DNA of 5,825 nt. Origin: Proteiniphilum sp. UBA5267. Its GTDB lineage: Bacteria > Bacteroidota > Bacteroidia > Bacteroidales > Dysgonomonadaceae. Below the pieces are notes generated by a model, which was not told the DNA's origin, made no database searches, and was given only the letters and a program-made list of their open reading frames with translations. The stretch spans positions 1-5,825 of the forward strand of contig DHTF01000033.1 in assembly GCA_002411515.1 (NCBI GenBank). The letters run 5' to 3'. Below are positions 1 through 5,825 of the stretch, piece after piece. The position numbers and the translations under genes were made by a program. The first letter of the stretch is position 1, and each line of letters opens with the position of its first letter.

Positions 1-549
1 TGCCACATCCCCGTCGTTTTGCTTACAGCTCAAACGGCTGTAGAATCTAACATCGAGAGCCTCAAACTGGGTGCCGACGATTACATCACCAAACCTTTCG
101 ATATAGCGTTGCTCATGGCCCGGTGCAATAACTTGCTGAATGGACGAAGGATACTGCAGGAAAGATTCGCTCACTCTACGGATATAAGCCCCTACACCCT
201 TGCTTCAAATGAAATGGACCGCAACTTTTTAGAAAAAGCAAACAGAATCATAGAAGAAAATATGGCAAATCCTTATTTTGGAATCAACGAATTTTCGCAG
301 GAAATGAATCTGGGGAGGACAAGCTTATTTAACAAAATTAAAGGAATTACGGGCCAGACACCCAATGATTTTATGATCACCCTGAAAATGAAAAAAGCCA
401 CTTTTTTATTGACAAATAACCCCGAATTAAATATTTCTGACATTACCTACCGTCTCGGATTCAATTCTCCCAAGTATTTCTCAAAATGTTTCAAGGAACA
501 ATTTGGCATGACCCCCTCAGACTATAAATCGTTGCACACATTGAATTGA
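1..549 (+). CDS. C-terminal part of a response regulator/AraC transcription factor, probably a hybrid two-component system (HTCS) regulator; 5' end outside window
   Basis: The reading frame is open from base 1, so the gene starts upstream; 182 residues are visible before the TGA stop. The first ~35 residues are the end of a receiver domain: a hydrophobic strand ending in LLTA with the conserved switch Thr (visible residue 9), then GADDYITKPF with the conserved Lys (residue 31). The phospho-acceptor Asp must lie upstream. After a linker, residues ~77-182 form an AraC-type domain with two helix-turn-helix units (around 96-116 and 143-167) and the typical ending FGMTPSDYK. In Bacteroidota this order, next to a susC/susD pair, is characteristic of HTCS proteins, which fuse a periplasmic sensor, histidine kinase, receiver and AraC domain and activate their PUL on binding an oligosaccharide. 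The sensor and kinase parts are not visible, so a shorter stand-alone receiver-AraC protein is not excluded. The target is probably the promoter before the downstream susC. Confidence 0.9.
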   Translation, partial: CHIPVVLLTAQTAVESNIESLKLGADDYITKPFDIALLMARCNNLLNGRRILQERFAHSTDISPYTLASNEMDRNFLEKANRIIEENMANPYFGINEFSQEMNLGRTSLFNKIKGITGQTPNDFMITLKMKKATFLLTNNPELNISDITYRLGFNSPKYFSKCFKEQFGMTPSDYKSLHTLN

Positions 550-600
550 TAAAGAAGAAGTTTGTTGCTTGATTCTTCAAACGTTAAATCATTCGACCCC

Positions 601-631
601 GTACGAAAATGGAACTTTTTCGTACTTTTTT
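601..631 (+). terminator. Rho-independent terminator of the regulator gene
   Basis: A perfect 9-bp inverted repeat (GTACGAAAA at 601-609 and TTTTCGTAC at 617-625) encloses a 7-nt loop and is followed directly by six T (626-631). It lies 51 bp after the regulator stop. The opposite strand has no T-run after the stem, so it should work only in the + direction. It separates the regulator transcript from the susC/susD operon. Confidence 0.8.
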
Positions 632-657
632 ATCCCCTCCTGTCAGCTGCTTGCATT

Positions 658-665
658 TATCTTTG
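658..665 (+). promoter_or_regulatory. Candidate -7 promoter element for the susC/susD operon
   Basis: TATCTTTG at 658-665 fits the Bacteroides primary-sigma -7 consensus TAnnTTTG exactly. It sits after the terminator and about 75 bp before the susC start, a sensible place for the operon promoter. I see no good -33 TTTG/TTG about 20 bp upstream; that stretch (about 632-640) is C/T-rich instead. A missing -33 element would fit a promoter that needs an activator such as the adjacent regulator, but this is inference. Transcription would begin at roughly 669-672. Confidence 0.45.
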
Positions 666-675
666 TTGCGAGAAT

Positions 676-710
676 AAAATTTAAAGCCCAAAAACTTTAA
701 ATCTTTTTTT
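676..710 (+). repeat. AT-rich hairpin with T-run in the susC leader, possible attenuator
   Basis: ATTTAAAG (679-686) and CTTTAAAT (695-702) form a perfect 8-bp inverted repeat with an 8-nt loop. If C703 is bulged, three further A-T pairs (676-678 with 704-706) extend the stem. The 3' side runs into seven T (704-710). The layout resembles an intrinsic terminator lying between the candidate promoter and the susC start, but the stem has only one G-C pair, so it would be weak. It could equally be a chance product of A/T-rich leader sequence. Confidence 0.4.
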
Positions 711-740
711 AATTTAATGTCAACAAAAAAACAAATCTAA

Positions 741-3700
741 ATGAAAGTAATCAATCTAAAAACAATGACGTTTGTCTTGTTCTTGTTGCTTCCGATATCC
801 TTATTGGCGCAAGTCAATGTTTCTGGTATCGTATCAGACGAAAGAGGAGAAACACTCCCGGGAGTGAATATCATCATCAAAGGAACCACAAAAGGGACAG
901 TTACAAATTATGACGGGGAATTTACCATTCAGGCAACTCCGAATGATGTGATTGAAGTTTCTTATATAGGTTTCGACTCCCAGGAGATTGCTGTAGGCAG
1001 CCAGAAACAGATAAAAATCGTCCTGCATGAATCTTCCATACAAATCCAGGAGCTCGAAGTTGTTGCTGTTGGGTATGGAGATGTAAGAAGAAAAGACCTC
1101 ACCGGATCGGTAGCCAAGGCCGACATGTCGGAAATTATCAAAACTCCCGTAAACAACATCGCTCAATCGCTGGGAGGGCGAATAGCCGGCGTGCAGGTAT
1201 CATCAAAGGATGGCGGCCTGGGTGATAACTTCAGCATTACAATCAGGGGTGCAGGCTCACTGACACAAAGCACTGAACCTCTTTATGTTGTAGACGGATT
1301 CCCTTTGGAATCAAGCAACATGGGATCGTTGAATCCAAATGACATTGAATCCATAGACGTCTTAAAAGACGCGTCGGCAACAGCCATTTACGGATCACGT
1401 GGCGCCAATGGGGTGGTGATCATCACCACCAAAAAAGGAAGTGCCGGAAAACCGCGTATTGAATACAACGGCAACGTGACGATAAGCAACATTGCCAAAA
1501 CACAAGAGTTACTCTCCGGGTATCAGTTTGTGGAGTTACAGCAAGAGATCATGAATGAAGAAGATTTCGCGCTGAACTACCTACGCGACGGAAAAACACT
1601 CAACGATTATTTAACTGAACCGGAATATGACTGGCAAGACGCCATTTACAGGACAGCCATCACAAACAATCATTATCTGTCACTCTCTGGAGTACAGGGT
1701 GATTTGCAGTATTCCACCTCGGGATCCTATCTAAATCAGGAAGGAATCATCGTCAACTCAAGTTTGGATAAATACCAGGGTCGTGTGAGCCTCGACCAGA
1801 AATTATTCAATGACAAGCTGCGGTTACGAGTTATTTCAAATGCCAGTCGCACTGTAAGAAACGGGGCTGATCCCACAGGTGGGTCCACCTCAGTAAGTAA
1901 TGCTCTGATGTACAGCGTATGGGGATATCGCCCCGTGTCTCCTACAGGTTCAAACCTCATGGAGGAACTGTATGACGACGCCGTTGAAATGACCGAAGAT
2001 TACCGGTTTAACCCGGTCTTGTCGGCATACAATGAATATCGCAAAAGCACCACCGATAACTTCAGTATCAACGGAATGGCAGAATATGAAATCATAAAAA
2101 ATCTGCGTTTCAGAGCCACGGGAGGTTACCAGCTGGTTAACTACACCAACGAACAGTTTAATAATTCAAAAACCAAAACTGGTTTTTATCATGACAAGAA
2201 CTCACAATACAGAGGCATCAACGCATTTTACCGTCAGTCGAATACTGAAAGGCTTCTGAATGAAAATACATTAACCTACCAGTTTGGTAAAAAAGGACAC
2301 AATATAAATCTGTTGAGTGGAGTCACTTTTCAAAAAGAGAGTTATTACGATCATGATATGACCAGCACGTTTATCACCAACGAGATTTTCGGGATGGCTG
2401 GATTTGGAAAAAGCAGCAGCGTTCCCTCAGTGGGATCTTCAAAAGGAGAAAACACGCTGACATCCTATCTGGCAAGGGTAAACTATAATTACCGTTCCAA
2501 ATACTATGTGACTGCATCGTTCAGAGCAGACGGATCATCTAAGTTTGCTACAGAAAACAGATGGGGATACTTTCCATCCACATCATTGGCATGGGCTTTC
2601 AGTCGCGAAGATTTTCTGAAAGACAATGATATCCTGACTAATGGAAAACTAAGACTCAGTTACGGTGAGACGGGAAATAACAGGGTAGACAATTATGCCT
2701 ACAGAGGAATGCTGGCAACAGGCGATAATACCTTTTATCCGTTCGACAGCAACAAATATATTGCCTATCTGCCCACGAACATGCAGAACGAAAACCTGAA
2801 ATGGGAAACGACCGAACAATATAACGTGGGACTCGATCTGGGTTTCTGGAACGACCGCATTAGCTTCATTGCAGACTACTACATCAAGAACACCCGCGAC
2901 CTGCTTTTACAGGCCGACCTGGCTCCTTCATCGGGTTATACCTCCGCGATGATGAACATCGGCGAATTACAAAACAAAGGATTTGAATTCTCCATTCAGA
3001 CAGCCAACATACAGACAAAGGATTTTCAATGGAGCACGGCATTTAATATTTCATTCAATAAAAACGAAATCAGCCGGTTAAATGACAATCAGATTGCCAT
3101 GACCAATTCGGTATACTGGGATAATAAATACAGAACCATGCCTGCCTACATCAGTCCTGTGGGTAGTCCAGCCGGATTGATGTACGGATATCTGTACGAA
3201 GGAACGTACAAACAGAGCGATTTTGATATCACAGAGGATGGCAACGGTACGACCGTTTATACCCCGAAAGAGGGAGTGGTTTTGTTCTCCAATCAATCGA
3301 GGCCAGGAGACCCACGTTACACCGACATCAATGGAGACGGAGTGATCAACGACGAAGATAAGACCACGATCGGAGAGGGACATCCCAAAGCGCTCGGCGG
3401 ATTAAACAACTCCTTTGCGTATAAAAATTTTGACCTGAGCTTCTTCTTCCAGTTCAGCTTGGGTAATGACCTCTTGAATGCCAACCGCATGATGTTTGAA
3501 AACCCCGCCGGGAAGAGGCATACGAACATGTTTATTGCCTACGCCGACCGCTGGACGGAACAAAATGCATCGAGTGACATTCCCCGTTCCAATGCAGTGG
3601 GTTCACAGGAGTACAGTAGCTTGTACATTGAAGATGGTTCTTTCATCCGTTTGAAATCACTCTCTCTCGGATATAATTTCCAGCCAGCACTGCTCTCCAG

Positions 3701-3878
3701 ATTACATGTTGCTGCGGCAAGAGTCGCTTTCTCAGCGGAGAATTTATGGACCATCACCTCTTACTCTGGAAACGACCCTGAAGTATCGACAAGAAATACG
3801 GTACTGACACCAGGATTCGACTGGTCACCTTACCCACGCTCCAGAAACTATTCACTTTCTCTTAATCTGACCTTTTAA
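741..3878 (+). CDS. SusC/RagA-type TonB-linked outer-membrane transporter
   Basis: A complete 1045-residue protein, normal in length for the SusC family, which imports glycan oligomers across the outer membrane using TonB energy in complex with a SusD lipoprotein. Residues 1-23 are a signal peptide with probable cleavage after LLA. Residues ~26-100 are a carboxypeptidase-D-regulatory-like domain (GETLPGVNIIIKGT, YDGEFTI). VVAVGYG (107-113) matches the family motif before the plug. The plug (~114-233) has VDGFP (184-188) and the hallmark IESIDVLKDASATAIYGSRG segment (202-221). The rest is a beta-barrel ending in a terminal Phe (LSLNLTF), as expected for BAM-dependent insertion. A DxNxDG loop (862-873) resembles an EF-hand calcium site and is common in this family. 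No N-terminal STN domain is present, consistent with HTCS rather than sigma/anti-sigma control. Start: an in-frame TAA at 738-740 immediately precedes the ATG, so it cannot begin earlier; Met9 (765) is a less likely alternative. The start region is A-rich without a Shine-Dalgarno. Confidence 0.97.
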   Translation: MKVINLKTMTFVLFLLLPISLLAQVNVSGIVSDERGETLPGVNIIIKGTTKGTVTNYDGEFTIQATPNDVIEVSYIGFDSQEIAVGSQKQIKIVLHESSIQIQELEVVAVGYGDVRRKDLTGSVAKADMSEIIKTPVNNIAQSLGGRIAGVQVSSKDGGLGDNFSITIRGAGSLTQSTEPLYVVDGFPLESSNMGSLNPNDIESIDVLKDASATAIYGSRGANGVVIITTKKGSAGKPRIEYNGNVTISNIAKTQELLSGYQFVELQQEIMNEEDFALNYLRDGKTLNDYLTEPEYDWQDAIYRTAITNNHYLSLSGVQGDLQYSTSGSYLNQEGIIVNSSLDKYQGRVSLDQKLFNDKLRLRVISNASRTVRNGADPTGGSTSVSNALMYSVWGYRPVSPTGSNLMEELYDDAVEMTEDYRFNPVLSAYNEYRKSTTDNFSINGMAEYEIIKNLRFRATGGYQLVNYTNEQFNNSKTKTGFYHDKNSQYRGINAFYRQSNTERLLNENTLTYQFGKKGHNINLLSGVTFQKESYYDHDMTSTFITNEIFGMAGFGKSSSVPSVGSSKGENTLTSYLARVNYNYRSKYYVTASFRADGSSKFATENRWGYFPSTSLAWAFSREDFLKDNDILTNGKLRLSYGETGNNRVDNYAYRGMLATGDNTFYPFDSNKYIAYLPTNMQNENLKWETTEQYNVGLDLGFWNDRISFIADYYIKNTRDLLLQADLAPSSGYTSAMMNIGELQNKGFEFSIQTANIQTKDFQWSTAFNISFNKNEISRLNDNQIAMTNSVYWDNKYRTMPAYISPVGSPAGLMYGYLYEGTYKQSDFDITEDGNGTTVYTPKEGVVLFSNQSRPGDPRYTDINGDGVINDEDKTTIGEGHPKALGGLNNSFAYKNFDLSFFFQFSLGNDLLNANRMMFENPAGKRHTNMFIAYADRWTEQNASSDIPRSNAVGSQEYSSLYIEDGSFIRLKSLSLGYNFQPALLSRLHVAAARVAFSAENLWTITSYSGNDPEVSTRNTVLTPGFDWSPYPRSRNYSLSLNLTF

Positions 3879-3895
3879 TAAAAAAGCATCACAAA

Positions 3896-5461
3896 ATGAA
3901 GAATATCATATTTATCCTGCTGTTTGTATTTAGCCTGCATTCCTGCAGCGACTTTCTTGAAACGCGCGCCTATGATTTTGTTTCGCCTGAACAGTTTTTC
4001 CAAAATCAAAACGACGCACAGATGGCACTTTCCGGTGTTTATTCGGCATTGGCCTCAGAAAATGTATACGGTAACCGATACTCCTGCATGATTTCCAATG
4101 TGGATGACCTCAGTTTTTATGTTCGTCCTGCCACACAAACGGTGACCCATGTATATGGGAACGATCACAACACCAGCAATACCGATATATACAATGCCTG
4201 GAGTTCTCTCTATAGCGGAATTGAAAGCGCAAACATCCTACTAGAAAGAATTGACAATGCCGACATGGATGAAGCAATAAAAACCCGCATCAAGGGAGAG
4301 GCAAAGTTTCTGCGAGCCTATTATCATTTTCTGGTTGCCCAGGCATGGAAGGATGTACCCGTCCGGAAAGAATCTTTTAAAGATGTTTCCAAATCAGCAT
4401 TGAAGGCTACACCACAAGCGGAAGCCTTGGATTGGATCATCAGTGAAATGGAGGAGACGATCGACATGGTGGATGACGAGTTATACGATGATCGTCCTTC
4501 CTATGTAAAAAAAACGGTGGTCCAGGGCATCCTCTCCCGTGTATGTCTCACCCGGGCAGGATATCCTACGAATGGGGGAAAGCCCTATTATGAAAAAGCT
4601 GCTCTGTATGCTAAAGCCGTCAGGGATACCAATAAGCATTCGCTCAATCCCGATGTGTATGAGATGTGGAAAAGGATGGCCAGCGACAGATACGACACCG
4701 AATACAACGAATCGATGTGGGAGGTGGAATTCATCGGCGCAAGGGAACTCGATGGTAACTGGACAGACGGTAGAATTGGAAACGTAATCGGCAACATCCA
4801 GAAAAACGGCTCGACTGAAGGGTTGGGATATAGTTACTGGTTCTACGGCGGATCACTGATTCTCTGGGATCTTTTTGAAAACACCGACAAGCGAAGAGAT
4901 CTCTCCATGGCTCCCTACCAGATTGATGCAAAAGACAATTATATCAACTGGAGCAATAGCCAGATCGTACAGCGTGCCTGCGGTAAGTTCAGAAGAGAAT
5001 GGGAAACCTCGATGCCCCGACACAAAAATTATACACAGGAAAATTATCCGATCATCCGTTATGCCGATGTACTGTTGATGCTGGCTGAAGCAGAAAATGA
5101 GGTGAATCAATCCCCTACTCCGCTCGCTTACGAGGCAATCAATATCGTACGGGAAAGAGCCGGTGTAGCACCCCTGTCAGGCCTATCGTATGCTGAATTT
5201 CAACAGGAAGTGCGGGACGAGAGAGGCAGGGAACTCTGTTTTGAATCGTTGCGCAAATATGATCTGGTGAGATGGGGAATCTATACCGATGCCATCCAGA
5301 AACTTGGTGAAGTCACCTACGACAAACGTTGGCCCACCGGCAGCAATTACTCTACTGCAAGAGCCTTTGCCGAAAGAACACAGAAGAAACATGAGTTTCT
5401 TCCCATTCCTTTAAAAGAGTTGGCCATCAATACGGAACTATCACAGAATCCACTGTGGTAA
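3896..5461 (+). CDS. SusD/RagB-type surface glycan-binding lipoprotein
   Basis: A complete 521-residue protein, usual for SusD homologues, which cap the SusC barrel on the cell surface and bind the glycan. A short signal peptide ends in a lipobox, SLHSC, with Cys17 as the lipidated residue. It is followed by SDFLE, which partly resembles the Ser-plus-acidic surface export signal of Bacteroides lipoproteins. The N-terminal SusD-like region (~18-220) shows the family helices KGEAKFLRAYYHF (133-145) and VVQGILSRVCLTRAGYP (208-224). The C-terminal SusD/RagB region (~270-521) has YPIIRYADVLLMLAEAENE (384-402), RDERGRELCFESLRKYDLVRWG (440-461) and the ending FLPIPLKEL...NPLW. The aromatic cluster GYSYWFYGG (311-319) might contribute to ligand binding, but that is a guess. 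The start lies 17 bp after the susC stop with no terminator or promoter between, so the two are co-transcribed. Family assignment is secure; ligand specificity cannot be read from the sequence. Confidence 0.97.
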   Translation: MKNIIFILLFVFSLHSCSDFLETRAYDFVSPEQFFQNQNDAQMALSGVYSALASENVYGNRYSCMISNVDDLSFYVRPATQTVTHVYGNDHNTSNTDIYNAWSSLYSGIESANILLERIDNADMDEAIKTRIKGEAKFLRAYYHFLVAQAWKDVPVRKESFKDVSKSALKATPQAEALDWIISEMEETIDMVDDELYDDRPSYVKKTVVQGILSRVCLTRAGYPTNGGKPYYEKAALYAKAVRDTNKHSLNPDVYEMWKRMASDRYDTEYNESMWEVEFIGARELDGNWTDGRIGNVIGNIQKNGSTEGLGYSYWFYGGSLILWDLFENTDKRRDLSMAPYQIDAKDNYINWSNSQIVQRACGKFRREWETSMPRHKNYTQENYPIIRYADVLLMLAEAENEVNQSPTPLAYEAINIVRERAGVAPLSGLSYAEFQQEVRDERGRELCFESLRKYDLVRWGIYTDAIQKLGEVTYDKRWPTGSNYSTARAFAERTQKKHEFLPIPLKELAINTELSQNPLW

Positions 5462-5496
5462 GGATCGATGAACAAATCAGATGAAGTGATCAAGCA

Positions 5497-5825
5497 ATGA
5501 GTAACAAAATTTTCACAGGAATAATTGCCGGCACAGTCATCTTGGGTGGGTGTCAACACCAATCACAGAAGGACAATGTGATCAGGCCCAATGTAGTCCT
5601 CATTTATATCGATGATCTGGGGATAGGCGACCTGAGTTGTTACGGTGCCACACAAGTGTCAACGCCGCATATCGACAGGTTGGCGGAGGAAGGGTTGCGC
5701 TTTACCAATGCCTATGCAACTTCCGCCATGAGCACACCTTCGCGATACGGGATGCTTACCGGTATTTATCCCTGGCGAAAAGACAATACCGGAATTGCTC
5801 CTGGCAATTCCGGCCTGCTCATTGA
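5497..5825 (+). CDS. Lipoprotein sulfatase, S1 family, serine-type (5' part; continues past window)
   Basis: 109 complete codons are visible and the frame is open to the edge; S1 sulfatases usually have about 450-550 residues, so most of the gene is missing. These enzymes hydrolyse sulfate esters, here presumably on a glycan. A lipoprotein signal peptide ends in LGGC with Cys19. The mature part begins RPNVVLIYIDDLGIGDLSCYG (30-50), with the DD pair (39-40) that binds calcium in this family. The signature S-T-P-S-R followed by YGMLTG (79-89) fits C/S-x-P-S-R-x3-L-T-G: Ser79 would be oxidised to formylglycine by an anaerobic sulfatase-maturating enzyme, and Arg83 is the conserved partner. Residues after Cys19 (QHQSQK) lack the acidic surface export signal, so a periplasmic location is likely. 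Start: an in-frame TGA at 5482-5484 rules out an earlier one, and this ATG gives a proper signal peptide. It lies 35 bp after susD with no terminator, so it is probably in the same operon. The subfamily cannot be set from this fragment. Confidence 0.93.
   Translation, partial: MSNKIFTGIIAGTVILGGCQHQSQKDNVIRPNVVLIYIDDLGIGDLSCYGATQVSTPHIDRLAEEGLRFTNAYATSAMSTPSRYGMLTGIYPWRKDNTGIAPGNSGLLI

Noticed and set aside
644..649. CAGCTG palindrome upstream of the candidate promoter as an operator
   Set aside because: Six bases with no extension of symmetry on either side; too short to distinguish from chance.
834..1166. 110-codon minus-strand open frame within susC
   Set aside because: It lies entirely opposite the well-conserved N-terminal and plug coding region of SusC; its translation shows no known domain and it has no promoter or start context. 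The other minus-strand frames within susC and susD were rejected for the same reason.
3316..3359. EF-hand-like loop in SusC as a possible unusual domain insertion
   Set aside because: DxNxDGxI...D segments at this place before the last barrel strands are common in SusC-family proteins, so it is noted in the gene entry only.
4539..4787. 82-codon + strand frame within susD
   Set aside because: It overlaps the conserved SusD coding sequence in another frame and its translation has no recognisable features.
5462..5496. Possible terminator or promoter between susD and the sulfatase
   Set aside because: Only a short TGATCA palindrome is present, with no stem followed by a T-run and no TAnnTTTG motif, so read-through is the simpler reading.
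5637..5825. Open reading frame on the + strand running to the window edge
   Set aside because: It is out of frame with the sulfatase reading frame from 5497, which carries an unmistakable S1 signature over the same bases; this frame has no recognisable protein features.

Overview
The window looks like part of a polysaccharide utilization locus (PUL) from a Bacteroidota genome, most likely order Bacteroidales. Four things point there: a tandem SusC/SusD-type pair, a response-regulator/AraC protein of hybrid two-component system (HTCS) type, A-rich start regions without Shine-Dalgarno sequences, and a -7 promoter motif of the Bacteroides form TAnnTTTG. Genus cannot be decided from the sequence alone.

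Layout, all on the + strand. (1) Positions 1-549 are the 3' end of a regulator gene: the tail of a receiver domain followed by a complete AraC-type DNA-binding domain. (2) Positions 550-740 are intergenic: a strong rho-independent terminator for the regulator (601-631), a probable promoter (-7 motif at 658-665), and an AT-rich leader with a second, weaker hairpin plus T-run (676-710). (3) 741-3878 is a complete SusC/RagA-type TonB-dependent outer-membrane transporter. (4) 3896-5461 is a complete SusD/RagB-type glycan-binding lipoprotein, 17 bp downstream. (5) 5497-5825 is the 5' part of a lipoprotein sulfatase of the formylglycine-dependent S1 type with a serine as the residue to be converted; it runs off the window.

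Inferred working model: the regulator senses a glycan fragment in the periplasm and activates the promoter before susC. SusD captures the glycan at the cell surface, SusC imports it using TonB energy, and the sulfatase removes sulfate esters, probably in the periplasm. The substrate is therefore probably a sulfated glycan (for example mucin O-glycan, glycosaminoglycan or algal polysaccharide), but nothing in the window says which. No glycoside hydrolase or polysaccharide lyase is present here; such genes would be expected beyond the right edge.

I see no mobile elements, tRNA/rRNA genes, CRISPR arrays or broken genes. The core of the window is a well-known type of system. The points most worth a second look are the leader between promoter and susC and the exact specificity of the sulfatase.
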